From Sulfolobus tengchongensis (lineage in GTDB: Archaea; Thermoproteota; Thermoprotei_A; Sulfolobales; Sulfolobaceae), in the NCBI RefSeq assembly GCF_036967215.1, contig NZ_CP146016.1, positions 1,675,337 to 1,739,336 on the forward strand: 64,000 bases of DNA, written 5' to 3'. The first letter of the stretch is position 1, and every line of letters begins with the position of its first letter. This document shows positions 18,639-28,888 of this stretch, piece by piece. The notes beneath the pieces were generated by a model. It was not told the origin of the DNA. It did no database searches and saw only the letters and a program-made list of their open reading frames with translations. The translations under genes and the position numbers were made by a program.

Positions 18639-19795
18639 CGGTACTTCAAAAGTAGTTTATTAGAAATAAAGTGTAAAAATAATATATGAAAAATATTACA
18701 ATAAAACTCATTTATAACATGAAAATTGTGGAAAAACATAAGGTGGGTGGGGGTTAAAGTAATACCATGAACCAAATATTACCCACTAGAGACCCCACCC
18801 ACCAAGTTATTATAAAAGAAATCACAAATAAAACCTTAACCTCCCTTGACTTCAAAGGAAAGAACGGAGAAAAAGTCAAACTAACACTAGTAAAAGCTAG
18901 TATATCGAACACATCAATACGAGCAAACCTAGAAAATGTATCAGACCAAACAGTGAGAAACTACGTAAAACAACAAGGACTAGAAGTAGCAGAAAAAATA
19001 CTACACAAAATACAAGAAATAGCAAAAAGAAAAATCAAGATCAAAACAATAGACATAAGCATAGACTGGACAGAAATACCCTATGAAGGCGAAAAAATAG
19101 AAGGAGTAGGAGGAAGCAAACAAGGTTACGCGTGGAAATACGCAGTAGCAACAACAAAATACAGAAACAAAACCCTTATGCTAGCATTCCTCCCCTACAC
19201 AGACCTACCAAAAGAAGATATAGTGAAAACCCTTGTGGAACAAGTAATAAGCCTGGGATTTAGGATAAGAATAATAGCCCTTGACGCTGGATTTTACTCA
19301 AATGAGGTTATTGATTTCGTTTCTCAATTCAAGTTTATCATTAGCGTGTCAAGGGCTAGTATTAGGAAGAAGTATGATGGTGATTATGAGACTAATAAGG
19401 GGGTTAGGTTTAGGCCTGTTGTTGTAAAAAGGCACGGTAAGTATTTGCGTTATGGTACGAATATTTGTACTGGTAGTGGTTCAAGTTTGGTTAAGCTTTA
19501 TAACAAGAAGAGGGGTTTTGTTGAGAGTTTCTTTAGGAATGTGAAAGAGTTCTTGCCTTTCACTTGTTCTAGAAGTTTTGTTTTTAGATTAGTGGTTTTT
19601 CTCTTGGCTGTCTTGATTTACACGTTGTATTTGATTGTGAGGAACAAGAGGTTTACTTTGGGTTTGATGAGGAGTTTGTTGATTTTATATCTTTCATTAC
19701 TTTCCTTGGAAAGGATAGATAATGAGATTTATAATAGAATTGAACAATATTTAGAAAATTGTTATTATGGGGGGTGAGAGTTTTTTGAAGTACCG
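18639..19795 (+). mobile_element. Complete ISH3-type insertion sequence
   Basis: The element is bounded by 13 bp perfect inverted repeats, CGGTACTTCAAAA and its complement TTTTGAAGTACCG, 1157 bp apart. T-rich sequence on both sides (ttttt/tttta) may be the target duplication. It holds one transposase gene covering nearly the whole length. It looks intact and could be recently active. Confidence 0.85.
18767..19777 (+). CDS. ISH3-family DDE transposase
   Basis: A 336-residue protein filling the element. The first half carries TIDISIDWTEIPYEGE with the first catalytic Asp, the middle carries RIIALDAGFYSNEVIDFV with the second, and the tail has KKRGFVESFFRNVKEFLPF, the conserved Glu region, followed by a hydrophobic helix stretch typical of ISH3/ISC1439-like transposases. 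A lower base-composition boundary inside the gene (A-rich first half, T/G-rich second half) is typical of Sulfolobus IS genes. The ATG at 18767 follows a GGGGGTT-rich leader. Confidence 0.82.
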   Translation: MNQILPTRDPTHQVIIKEITNKTLTSLDFKGKNGEKVKLTLVKASISNTSIRANLENVSDQTVRNYVKQQGLEVAEKILHKIQEIAKRKIKIKTIDISIDWTEIPYEGEKIEGVGGSKQGYAWKYAVATTKYRNKTLMLAFLPYTDLPKEDIVKTLVEQVISLGFRIRIIALDAGFYSNEVIDFVSQFKFIISVSRASIRKKYDGDYETNKGVRFRPVVVKRHGKYLRYGTNICTGSGSSLVKLYNKKRGFVESFFRNVKEFLPFTCSRSFVFRLVVFLLAVLIYTLYLIVRNKRFTLGLMRSLLILYLSLLSLERIDNEIYNRIEQYLENCYYGG

Positions 19796-19938
19796 TTTTA
19801 AAGTCACTGATTAATTTACGTTCAGTTTTTTCTTTTTTTAAAAAATTAGTATTGAACACACATCAGTATAGATGACATTATTGACCAGAAAAAACACAAT
19901 TTAATTAACCTTTTTTACTCCACAAACATTTATTTTAT

Positions 19939-20688
19939 GTGTACTTTTCAGTAATAATACCGACACTAAACTCAGCAAAACATATCTCCTCAGCGATAAA
20001 GTCAGCAATATCCCAAAAGGCAGAAGTAATTGTAGTAGACTCATACTCAACAGACGGAACGGACAAAATAGCAAAAGAAGAGGGAGCGACAGTCCTACAA
20101 ATAAAGGGGACCAGACTAAAAGCCAGAATAGAAGGAGCAAAAATAGCCTCAGCAGAATACATAATTAACCTAGACTCAGACATGATATTAGTAGAAGGAA
20201 TATTACAAAAAATACCAAAAGCAGAAGCAATAGCATTAGGAGAAATAACAATAGGAAACGGAATAACAGCCAAATTAATGAAAATAGACAGAAAAATAAT
20301 ACAAGAAAAATACCAAGAAAACCTAAAAATAGAAGGAGGAGTAATCCCAAGAGTATACAGAAGGGATATCCTATTAGAAGCTTATAGAAAAATCCCAGAA
20401 AGACTTCTCAGTTTACAAGCCTTTGAAGACTCGCTCATTTACTACTTATCCGGAGTAAAAGACGTAAAATTCGTAAAAGACGCAGTATATCACATAGAAG
20501 ATGACCCTCTTCCGAATTTTCTAAAAAAATGGTATAAATATGGGAAAAACGCTAAACTACTTAAAGGAACAGAATTCGAGTTTCTAGTAAAGAGAGGAAG
20601 ACCGGGAACATCCGCGAAAGAGAAGATAGAATTACTTCCAATAATGTTAGCAAAAGGAATACCTTTCGCATTAGGATATTATCTGTGA
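19939..20688 (+). CDS. Family 2 glycosyltransferase
   Basis: A 249-residue GT-A fold protein: YFSVIIPTLNSAKHISSAIKSAI at the start, VIVVDSYSTDGTDKIA (nucleotide-binding acidic residue) and INLDSDM (the DXD metal-binding motif) at about residues 74-80. It transfers a sugar from a nucleotide- or lipid-linked donor. The start is GTG at 19939, directly after an in-frame-incompatible ATG. It is slightly short for the family and lacks membrane helices. It opens the glycan region and lies 140 bp after the ISH3 element; the first half is notably A-rich. Confidence 0.85.
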   Translation: MYFSVIIPTLNSAKHISSAIKSAISQKAEVIVVDSYSTDGTDKIAKEEGATVLQIKGTRLKARIEGAKIASAEYIINLDSDMILVEGILQKIPKAEAIALGEITIGNGITAKLMKIDRKIIQEKYQENLKIEGGVIPRVYRRDILLEAYRKIPERLLSLQAFEDSLIYYLSGVKDVKFVKDAVYHIEDDPLPNFLKKWYKYGKNAKLLKGTEFEFLVKRGRPGTSAKEKIELLPIMLAKGIPFALGYYL

Positions 20689-21022
20689 TAATTATCCCAT
20701 TTAGAATTTATAGAAATGGTTTTTAAAACTAAATACTTTCCGCTCCATTTCGTATAGCGGTTTACGGAAATTGTTTATCTTAAATAATAGTTTCTTTATA
20801 TCACCCACTTCAAGATAAAGAGTTTTCATGAAGCAGAGTAACATCTTAACCCTAAAATTAACCATTTTGTTTTAGCGTTTTCCTTAAATGAACATATTTC
20901 ATCAATTGTAGGCAATTTATCGTCAATGTAATATTTGTAGAATTTAGAAATTCACTAACTTTCTAACTTTATAATAGAAAGTAATTTTCCTCTATATTAT
21001 AACTTAAATTTATTTTAAACAA
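20689..21022. other. Intergenic region between convergent glycosyltransferases
   Basis: AT-rich; no repeat, ORF or RNA gene was recognised. A T-rich run (aattattttttagtt) lies at the 3' end of the leftward gene. Confidence 0.35.
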
Positions 21023-22225
21023 TTATTTTTTAGTTAAATACAATAAAGTATCTTGTTCCATTTTAGCTACTCTATCCCATGAGGAATGTAGTTCTATAAA
21101 CTTTTTTGTTTTCTCATCAAATAATTCCTTATATTCACTATTAGTGAGATTGTTAACTTTTATTACGTTATCTGCGATTTCTTCTATACTACTGCCTAAA
21201 AATACGGGTTTTAGACTTCCATACAGATATTCTAAAGTTGGTGTTCTAAATCCCAAATACACAGTGCCTAAATAAAGACTTTCAAGAGTTGTTAAAGAGT
21301 ACGTCTCTCGTAGTGATGGTACAATCACTCCTTTAGCTTTACTTACGTATAAGGAGAAGTTGAAAGTATCTAGAAATCCTACATAAACTATATTCTCTAA
21401 TTTGAATTTCTTCGATAATCTTATAAATCTTTTAACATAAGGATTATTAAAATCATTAGTACTAACGTATAATTTAATATTATATCCTCTTCTGGTAACT
21501 TCTTTCCATATATAAGGAAGTAGTAAAAAACCTTTGGAAGGGTTATAACGAGCCGGATATATAAAATAGTCTTCTTTCATATTTTGATCTAGCTTATTTA
21601 ATTCACGTATTGCGTTACCTGGGAAAATTATATTTTTTCGTATATTTTTCTTTTCTAAAGTCATATACTCTTGATTTTTAGGATTTATTGTATTAACAAA
21701 ATCCATATATTTCACGTAATGAACAAATAAGTTTCTATAAATAGCTCTTTTTAGACTAAGGAATCCAATCGATAAAATATCATACATTACGTCTCTATTT
21801 CCCATAAAATCAAGTTTTAGATCTTCCCAAAAATTCTCTGAAAACCACACTCCTTGAATTAGAAATCCCCTATGTCTTCCATTAATTTTACTTGCTAGAA
21901 TAATATCTTCAAGAATGTCGGCTTGTGAATATATTATCTCGAAAGTTTTGTTTTTCATAAAATTACTTATTTGTTTAATTATCTGTAATTTACTTAATGT
22001 CTTTCTTGTCTCTAATAATTTCAAGATACAAGGTGAAACATTAAGTTTTAACTGATTTATTTTCTCAAGGAGCTTTTCTTTATAACTATGATCTCTTAAT
22101 GCATTATAAATATTATAAGTAGAAGGAATAAATTCAAATTCAAAGTCAAACCTTCTAAGTATCTCTACATTTCTTATACCTCCTCCTCCCGAAGTAATAG
22201 GTAATTCTCCTATGATAAGTATCAT
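21023..22225 (-). CDS. Family 4 glycosyltransferase
   Basis: A 400-residue GT-B protein. The N-terminal GGGGIRNVEIL is the donor/acceptor loop of GT4 enzymes, YFIYPARYNPSKG starts the C-terminal Rossmann domain, and VPSLRETYSLTTLESLYLG carries the E-X7-E motif that contacts the nucleotide sugar. It probably acts at the cytoplasmic membrane face in glycan assembly. It is divergent from the large membrane protein at 22389, and the two share a 160 bp promoter region. Confidence 0.85.
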   Translation of the reverse strand: MILIIGELPITSGGGGIRNVEILRRFDFEFEFIPSTYNIYNALRDHSYKEKLLEKINQLKLNVSPCILKLLETRKTLSKLQIIKQISNFMKNKTFEIIYSQADILEDIILASKINGRHRGFLIQGVWFSENFWEDLKLDFMGNRDVMYDILSIGFLSLKRAIYRNLFVHYVKYMDFVNTINPKNQEYMTLEKKNIRKNIIFPGNAIRELNKLDQNMKEDYFIYPARYNPSKGFLLLPYIWKEVTRRGYNIKLYVSTNDFNNPYVKRFIRLSKKFKLENIVYVGFLDTFNFSLYVSKAKGVIVPSLRETYSLTTLESLYLGTVYLGFRTPTLEYLYGSLKPVFLGSSIEEIADNVIKVNNLTNSEYKELFDEKTKKFIELHSSWDRVAKMEQDTLLYLTKK

Positions 22226-22388
22226 GAGTTAAAGTAAATAACAAAACATTATAAGCATATAGGTGGAAGAATTTTGAAAGTAAAAGCGATTTATCTATAT
22301 CAAAAGCTAGAAAAGTTTATCAAAAATAAAAATTCAAAAAGCTTTATAGAGAAAATTTTAAATACGAGCAAGCAAAGTAGCTATCAAA

Positions 22389-24536
22389 ATGGAATTTAAG
22401 ATAACATGGTATCGTTTTAAACATGCTGATATTCTAATTCTTTTTTTAATTGATTTGTTGTTATCTATAGATTTTTCTAGACTAGGAAACGTGTATACCA
22501 TTGACGACAATATCTTTCCTTATTATAATACTCAAGTTGCTTATAAGTATCTGATTATGTCTATCTATGGGTATAATCCTTGGACTGGGCAGTTAGGTGG
22601 ATTCTCACTTAGTAATTTTTTAGTTAATTACCCTGTCTATTTATTTTCTAATATCCCATTTTCATATACTTTTTATTCATTGTTTATGATATTTATAGGT
22701 TCTATTTTAGTTTATCTTACAATTAAAGAAATTTTAAGAGAAAATTCATTACCCGCAATATTAGCCTCTCTAATCGGCTCTATCTTTTTTATTATAAATT
22801 TAAGTTCTGGAGGTATATATTCGACAACCTTAGAAGCAATTTATTTATATTATCTCGCATTACCTGCAAGTATTTTTGTAATAAGAAAATATTTTACAAG
22901 CGACAATTTTTCTTCTTCTTTAATATATTTCTTCTTCCTAATAATTACAATGGCTTTATTATATTATTACGCTATACCCGTTTATGCATTATCCACGTTT
23001 GTATTATTATTTTCAATAATTTTATTTTATAGTATAAGAAGTTTGATTGATAGAAAAGTTGGAAGAGTTTTACTATTGTTGTTAAGTATTATTGGATTTA
23101 TTTTAATTAGGATGAGTCGATTATTGGCAATTTATAGTAGCTTTAGTCAAGATAAGAGTTTTATAGAAATATCATTCTATTATTGGGTAACTAATTCTTA
23201 TGGCTCTCCTCTATATTTAACATTAAGAGGTATAAACGCTAATTTCGGTTTACCACCCTTATATATCTATCTATCTACCTTATTTATTCCAATACTATAT
23301 CTCTTTATCCTATTTAATAAAAAGACTAGAAGAAATGGAGAAACACTTTTATTCTTATTTCTTATACTAATTTTTGCATTCTTATACTCAATGCCTAATG
23401 TTCCATTTTCTTCTTTTTGGGAAAAACTGTTTTTTGAATTCCCCATAATGACTGATATAAGAACACAATATGTATTAGTAGCACCATTTTTAGGCTCAGT
23501 CATGTCGTATGGAGTAGGTTTTGGAGTATATGCTATACTTGAAGAGATAAAAAGAAGAAGAATTTATCTTAAAGCACTTGCAGTAATTCTAATTATTGTA
23601 GCAGTTTTCTTGCCTGCTGGAAATGTCTTAGTTAACGGAGGTAATTACATAATAGTTCCTTATCAGTTCTTAAAAGTAGTTAATTTTATTAATGATAATT
23701 CTAACTATAATTCTTCTGTTATTGTTTTTCCAATATTTCCTACGGAAAATTCAGAAATTTGGTATCACGGACCTAGTTTATTTCCATTATTTTTAAAGCC
23801 TTATGTAATTCTAGGGGGTGGTTATTATAGTCCATCCCCTACTGCTATGGGAGAAATAGCGACTTTTTACAATTACATATATTTGGGTAATTCTAACGCT
23901 ACTAGATATGTTAGTAATTTTATATATTTGTTTAATATTCATTACATTATAGTTGAGAAAACTGCAGCTGGTTTTGGACCTCTTGGACCTTGTCCTAGTG
24001 GCTTTAATGTGAATCAGTTAGAGAATGGCACAGAAACCTATGAAAAATTAGGTCTATTAAAATTAGTATACAATAATTCACTTTATGAAGTACTGAAAAC
24101 AAATGTTTCTTCTTCTTTAGTTTTTATAGGCTTTGAAAATTATACCATTCAAAATCTATTGAATTCGACTGACTTATCCGCTATCCTTACTCCAGCAGAT
24201 ATAAAATACATTTCTCCTATAGAATACATGGTTAATGTTAATTCAGCATTTATTAATAACACAGTTTACTTATACTTCACGATCCCGTACTCTCAAGGTT
24301 GGGAAGTTAGAGGAGCGGAAGTTTATAATTATTCTGACTGGTACGGATATACATTGTTTAAGTTAAAGCCTATTAATAATACTTTAATATTATATAATTC
24401 TTTGCCTAACTCAACGTTCTCAGCCCAAAAAACCGATATAGTTGGACTCTTCGTTTTGCCTAGCATAATAGGCACAATGCTTCTTATATTAAATAGAAAA
24501 TTCAAGGTGCTAAAAATTTCAAATAAATATTTATAA
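22389..24536 (+). CDS. Large multi-span membrane protein, GT-C-like
   Basis: A 715-residue protein with about 11-13 hydrophobic helices in residues 1-430 and an extracytoplasmic C-terminal domain (430-690), closed by a final helix (ILPSIIGTMLLILNR region). The first loop after helix 1 contains acidic residues (NVYTIDDNIFPYY), as in GT-C glycosyltransferases, where such a loop holds the catalytic Asp. The outer domain has many Asn-X-Ser/Thr sequons. The likely role is transfer of a lipid-linked sugar on the outer face, inferred from topology and the glycan neighbours; no named family is claimed. Confidence 0.6.
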   Translation: MEFKITWYRFKHADILILFLIDLLLSIDFSRLGNVYTIDDNIFPYYNTQVAYKYLIMSIYGYNPWTGQLGGFSLSNFLVNYPVYLFSNIPFSYTFYSLFMIFIGSILVYLTIKEILRENSLPAILASLIGSIFFIINLSSGGIYSTTLEAIYLYYLALPASIFVIRKYFTSDNFSSSLIYFFFLIITMALLYYYAIPVYALSTFVLLFSIILFYSIRSLIDRKVGRVLLLLLSIIGFILIRMSRLLAIYSSFSQDKSFIEISFYYWVTNSYGSPLYLTLRGINANFGLPPLYIYLSTLFIPILYLFILFNKKTRRNGETLLFLFLILIFAFLYSMPNVPFSSFWEKLFFEFPIMTDIRTQYVLVAPFLGSVMSYGVGFGVYAILEEIKRRRIYLKALAVILIIVAVFLPAGNVLVNGGNYIIVPYQFLKVVNFINDNSNYNSSVIVFPIFPTENSEIWYHGPSLFPLFLKPYVILGGGYYSPSPTAMGEIATFYNYIYLGNSNATRYVSNFIYLFNIHYIIVEKTAAGFGPLGPCPSGFNVNQLENGTETYEKLGLLKLVYNNSLYEVLKTNVSSSLVFIGFENYTIQNLLNSTDLSAILTPADIKYISPIEYMVNVNSAFINNTVYLYFTIPYSQGWEVRGAEVYNYSDWYGYTLFKLKPINNTLILYNSLPNSTFSAQKTDIVGLFVLPSIIGTMLLILNRKFKVLKISNKYL

Positions 24537-24839
24537 TCTATCATATAATCTAGGTTACTAGATGGAATATATAGAAAGAAAATATTTAGTTACTAAGATA
24601 GGAAGTCTAATTATTAAAACTTTCATTTTGTATAGATTATTTTTCCTTATTGGATTACTTGGAAGCATTTACTAATTCAATATATAATCTTAATATCTTA
24701 TAGCTACAAAGATATATGAATTTTTTAATATGATATTTTATATATATATATGGTTAATATTAGGTTAATTACTTTTATTACGCAATTTTTTACTCAATAT
24801 ATGATTGCATATAAGTATGAGTGAAGTAGAGGAGGGTAG
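24537..24839. other. Intergenic region before nested IS cluster
   Basis: AT-rich spacer with a TATATATATATA tract near 24738-24750. No ORF or repeat was recognised until the IS256-like left end begins near 24840. Confidence 0.35.
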
Positions 24840-26047
24840 TTCAAGGTTCCATTGTGAATTGTAAAAAGTGATTAATAGTAAAAAATTTTAAGGTAATCTA
24901 TCATTTACAAGTAATACAAATAAGGGTGTGAGCACGACGTAATACCATGAACACCATAAACATACCCAAAGCCGTGCTCACATCCATAATAAATAGTGAA
25001 AACTGGTTATTAAACAAAACCCCACAAGAACTCGAGAGAGCGTCCCACTTGCATAAAATTGAATAAATAACTTGCGTAGTTAATTCATATAATATCATAG
25101 TAAAAGTATATTTACAGTTTCTTGTTCATTCATGTTGTTACATCTAAGAAAACTGAAAAAATTTATACTAATTGAAAGAAAATATCTGAATTCCCCCATA
25201 GCGAACATTACTCTTGAGAAAACTAGAAAGTTACATGAAGGAGAACTATAACTACACGAGGAGAAGAGACTCATTAGGCACACGATCAAGAACAGAAACG
25301 TAAATCAAAGAATTATAAATAATAGCAATCAAATAAATAAACACAAGATTCATCACAAGACTATTCCCATGAGGAACCCAAAACCGCTTAAGAAAAACAC
25401 CAAAAAAACTCCACATGCCTCCTAAACCAAAAACCACTCAAAACCTTCCAACTACTCGACAAACCCCTAAAACCCCTATCAACAACCTTATAGTCAGGGT
25501 AGTTGAAAGATATAGAATTATCCGGTAAATTAGCTAATTTGACCTCAACATCATGAACAAGCAAAGAAGTACACATAATTACAAAAACTTTATAACCAAA
25601 ATAACTCCTATTCCTCTTCTTCGTGAACTCACCTTGAAACCTCCTCCTTATCCTCGCTCTTATACTCCTTATCGCAGCTATTATTACTCTCTCCAAGTTC
25701 TTCATTGTTGGTTTCCTCTTGTAATTTTGTGCCTCTAGTCTTGCTTTCTTTCTCAAGGTCTCCTTGTTCGTTTTTCCAAATGGTACTTCTATTATGAATG
25801 AGTCTACTGCCCATAGTTTGTGTAGGTTTACTCTTGGTATTGGTGTGTAGTTTTCAAGTTTTTCAAGTCGTTTTTCTATTTCTTTTGTTAGTGTGTGGAA
25901 TATGGTTTTGATTTTTTGGCTTTATTGTTTTTCTTGTTTTTCTGTGTAGCGTTCAGTAATAAATCTTTCTGTCAAAAATTTTGCATACTCATGACTACCA
26001 TCGAGCACGAGGACCTCAATTCCTCGTGCTCTCAAGGCAAGGGGAGA

Positions 26048-27052
26048 TCAAGCATTAGGATCAAAAGGCTCATTATGATAACAAACACTCCACACTATTC
26101 TAGCTAACTTCCTTGCACAAGCAACAACAAGCTTCTTATGAGGAACCTTATCCTTCCTCTCATCATAATACTTAACTATAACTGGATTATTACGATGCAA
26201 AAGTATTGTTAAAACAGCTAAATAAAACATCTTCCTCAAGTACTTATCACCACGTTTCGAAATACCATGTGAAACAATCCTTGTGCCACTTCTCTCAGTA
26301 ACAGGATCTAAACCACAATAAGCAACAAACTTCTCCGCCTTCTTAAAACGTGAGAAATCACCAACCCTAGCTAAAATAACAGCACCAGTAACCAACCCAA
26401 TACCCGGAATAGTAAAGATCACGTGATCCTTAGGAACTACCTCCTCAATCCTCTTCAACAACTTCCTCTTCATATCCTCAAGTTCAATTATTTGCCTTGC
26501 TATTCCTCTTAGTTCGTATACTACAGCCTCAGCATATGGTAACTTCAAGTAATCCTCGTTGTACTCATATTTTCCCTCTACGATTTCCCTTAATCTCTTC
26601 TTCGTTATTTTGTCATCATCATCATCTATCATTATTATTGTTCTTTTGAATCTGTTCTTGTACCTTATTATCTCTCCATCAAGGAATTCCAAGTATGACA
26701 CTAGTTCTTTCAAGTTGTTTAATTCTATCGGTTTTCCCTCATTTGCCATATTTGCTAATTTCTCTGCGTCATTATAATCGCTTTTCTTCCTCGGATCCTT
26801 GTTTCTAGCTAGTATGTTGGGGCTTATTAGTAGTACTTTGTGACCCCTTGTTTTTAGCCAAGATGCTAGTTTTGTGCTATAGGTTGCAGTTGCCTCTATT
26901 ACCACTGTATCATCTTGTATTTCCTCCTCAAGCTTTTTCAAACCCTGTACGTTATTTTGGAATTTTGTCTTCCTCCCCTTGCCATCTCTTAACACGTAAC
27001 ATTTCAGTTCTTTCTTATCTATGTCTATTCCTATTATCCCCATGTTAATCAC
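26048..27052 (-). CDS. IS110-family transposase (DEDD recombinase)
   Basis: A 334-residue protein. The N-terminal RuvC-like domain has IGIDIDKKEL (Asp), VVIEATATYS (Glu) and KKSDYNDAEKLANM (Asp pair). The C-terminal transposase_20 domain has GIGLVTGAVILARVGDFSRF and the catalytic serine in SHGISKRGDKYLRKM. These are the defining parts of IS110 recombinases, which in bacterial relatives are directed by a bridge RNA. The ORF is intact. The ATG at 27043 (MGIIGIDID) is a likely alternative start, three codons downstream. Confidence 0.88.
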   Translation of the reverse strand: MINMGIIGIDIDKKELKCYVLRDGKGRKTKFQNNVQGLKKLEEEIQDDTVVIEATATYSTKLASWLKTRGHKVLLISPNILARNKDPRKKSDYNDAEKLANMANEGKPIELNNLKELVSYLEFLDGEIIRYKNRFKRTIIMIDDDDDKITKKRLREIVEGKYEYNEDYLKLPYAEAVVYELRGIARQIIELEDMKRKLLKRIEEVVPKDHVIFTIPGIGLVTGAVILARVGDFSRFKKAEKFVAYCGLDPVTERSGTRIVSHGISKRGDKYLRKMFYLAVLTILLHRNNPVIVKYYDERKDKVPHKKLVVACARKLARIVWSVCYHNEPFDPNA

Positions 27053-27232
27053 ACTTATATGTTGTGGTTACCCCGTGTGGGGTTCCACATTGTTCAAGTT
27101 CGATTTTTACCATGGGGTGTTTTAATGAGGGGGAGATCACGCTACACATGGTGCATTTATGCACAGGTTGTTTGCCGATCATCCCCCTCATGCTGGGATT
27201 AAATTATACTCCCAGCCTAATATTACTTATAT
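27053..27232 (-). ncRNA. IS110 leader, candidate bridge RNA
   Basis: The leader folds by eye into several stems: GCTGGGA/TCCCAGC (27192-27216), a long ATGAGGGGG/CCCCCTCAT pair enclosing a loop with TGCATTTATGCA (27125-27190), and ACCCC/GGGGT (27069-27082). Bacterial IS110 elements encode bridge RNAs with two loops in this position. Transcription is not shown here. Confidence 0.45.
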
Positions 27233-27805
27233 AAGTGTTGTTTTTGTTATTGGTTGTTTTAGGAACCATGCTACTACCTTATCCACGTAGTAGTATTTTG
27301 ATACGTCACTGTAGGAGCATTGCATTATTATCATTACTATTAGTGCTCTTATTATGAAGTTGTCTAAGTCTTTGAGTAGGGTTATTAGTACGTAGTTTAT
27401 TTTGACAAGATTTTTATGTTTTGTCGGTAGTTGATTATAGGAGACTGGGAGGTCTTGGCTTATGTAGACCTTCATGGTATTATATTCTCCCAGTCTCCCT
27501 TAAGTATTATGCTTGTTCTTATCCCTTAGCTAAATTCAATTAGTTTCTAATACTTTCAAAGTATTTTGTATTCCTTTAATACAAGAGAAACTAGTTTTAT
27601 TCAATTTTATGCAAGTGGGACACTCTCTCGAAAAACTAGACTAACAAGAAGCAGACATGATAAGCCCCAAGTACAAAAGAGGAAAATCAATAAAAAGAAA
27701 AGGCTACCAAAACTACAAATTCTTCGCAGGCTATACAATAACACAAATAGGAAGAACACTTGTACGCAAATCTGTTAGTAAAGAGAGCATTACTATCTGC
27801 AATTC

Positions 27806-28855
27806 CTAAGATAATAGCTCAATCAACGCTTTTTTCTCAATCTCTGATGCTTTCTCCCAACTAAGGTTTTTAGCAAACTCCTTTCCCTCAAATCCCAACT
27901 TTTTTCTTATTTTCTCGTTCATAAGGAGAAAAAGGATTTTTTCAGCAAAACTACTTGTATCTGCAAACTTAACTTTAATTATACCTCTCTCAAACCTTTT
28001 ATTCCATGATAAATCCCAGGTTATAACAGGTAAATAAGAAGCTAAAGCTTCAGCTACAACTAGGGAAAATCCTTCATACACTGAAGGAAAAACAAAGACT
28101 TTAGATTTAGCTAGAATATCTCTCTTTTCTCTTTCTGGTACAAAGCCTAAATAAACAGAATTTTTTGGCAATTCCTTTCCTTCCCATTTTCTACCTAAAA
28201 TACAGAGCTTAAAATTTCCTTTTTCATTAACTAAATTCCAAATTTCTCTAAGATATTTAACTCCTTTCCTTTCACCATAATCACCTATAAATAAACCATC
28301 ACACATTTTCTCATCTGAAGTATAATATTGATCCACATTAACGCCATTAGTTGATGTAACTATTTTCTTCCCTTTACCAAACATTTTCTCTAATTCCTCT
28401 TTAACCTCTGGATTATCTAAGCATATAATTCCTTTGCTCCTCTTAAATGCTCTCTTTAATAGGAAAGAGTACTTGCTATTCCCCCTTAATTCTTCGGTAA
28501 CATGATGAACGAAAATTATCAAAGGCTTTCCCGAAAAGAGAGAAAGAAAATAAGAGTAAATTACGCTAAGAGAGTATTCAGAATAACTTAAGATCACATC
28601 AACCTTTCTAGCCTGGCTTAAACAGTTTAGAAATCCTCTTATAATATAGCCAAACCCGCCAGAAGTACTATCACTCTTAACCAGTTTTAAACTAGAAAGT
28701 AAGGGTTTTATCTCCTCATCAACGTATTGTAACGTATTACTATCAACACATAGATAAACTTCTTCACCTATCCTACTATAAATCTCCAAAGTTCTTCTTG
28801 CTGCTCCAGTAAAATCTTTACCAAACCTCATAGGAGGTGAAACGAGAATCCTCAC
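27806..28855 (-). CDS. Family 4 glycosyltransferase
   Basis: A 349-residue GT-B enzyme. [18 protein letters not shown] forms the N-terminal loop, [31 protein letters not shown] marks the domain junction, and [25 protein letters not shown] carries the E-X7-E motif. It is divergent from the flippase gene with a 33 bp gap, so both promoters overlap and co-regulation is likely. The role is stepwise sugar addition to a lipid-linked glycan; donor and linkage are unknown. Confidence 0.87.
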   Translation of the reverse strand: MRILVSPPMRFGKDFTGAARRTLEIYSRIGEEVYLCVDSNTLQYVDEEIKPLLSSLKLVKSDSTSGGFGYIIRGFLNCLSQARKVDVILSYSEYSLSVIYSYFLSLFSGKPLIIFVHHVTEELRGNSKYSFLLKRAFKRSKGIICLDNPEVKEELEKMFGKGKKIVTSTNGVNVDQYYTSDEKMCDGLFIGDYGERKGVKYLREIWNLVNEKGNFKLCILGRKWEGKELPKNSVYLGFVPEREKRDILAKSKVFVFPSVYEGFSLVVAEALASYLPVITWDLSWNKRFERGIIKVKFADTSSFAEKILFLLMNEKIRKKLGFEGKEFAKNLSWEKASEIEKKALIELLS

Positions 28856-28888
28856 AATATAAACAATGCTAGAAAGTTTTTAAAATCT

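Larger units (their letters stand above)
25950..27232 (-). mobile_element. IS110-family element inserted in the IS5-like transposase
   Basis: About 1283 bp with no inverted repeats, as usual for IS110. Boundaries come from comparison with the deleted copy at 30888-31274, which shares both ends: atataagtaatatta at the left and gatttattact.aacg at the right. It has a 180 bp structured leader, one transposase gene and a 98 bp tail with the hairpin gagcacgagga/tcctcgtgctc. Confidence 0.85.
25252..27475 (-). pseudogene. IS5-like transposase, split and frameshifted
   Basis: The N-terminal part is at 27475-27233 (MKVYISQDLPVSYNQLPTKH... to KQPITKTT). The IS110 element follows, then coding resumes at about 25949 with YTEKQEKQ. 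The core includes LWAVDSFIIEVPFG (first Asp), FGYKVFVIMC and DYKVVDRGFRG (second Asp). A frameshift at about 25440 separates it from the C-terminal piece (25437-25252, ending YVSVLDRVPNESLLLV). The IS5-type assignment rests on the order and spacing of the Asp motifs. Confidence 0.65.
25036..27626 (-). mobile_element. IS5-like element, itself interrupted by IS110
   Basis: Inverted ends AGAGCGTCCCACTTGCATAA (left) and the near-complement at 27598-27626 bound the element; the matched part continues through aattgaataaa. A 5 bp target duplication CTCGA is at 25031-25035 and 27627-27631. Without the IS110 insert its length is about 1.3 kb. The transposase on the minus strand is broken. Confidence 0.75.
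24840..27780 (+). mobile_element. IS256-like relic split by another IS
   Basis: The 5' part (24840-25030) carries the left end and codes MNTINIPKAVLTSIINSE and KTPQELE. The 3' part resumes at 27632 with aaaactagact and codes YKRGKSIKRKGYQNYKF and GYTITQIGRTL. Both are collinear with the related copy at 37600-37985 (minus strand). The join is interrupted by the IS5-like element, which duplicated CTCGA; the related copy reads CTTGA exactly there. The relic stops at about 27780, so the catalytic region is missing. Confidence 0.75.

Noticed and set aside
19936-19953. ATG three bases before the glycosyltransferase GTG
   Set aside because: It is in a different frame and reaches TAA after five codons.
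27566-27778. 70-codon plus-strand ORF
   Set aside because: It runs through the IS5-like terminal repeat and into a frame of the IS256 relic different from the transposase frame.
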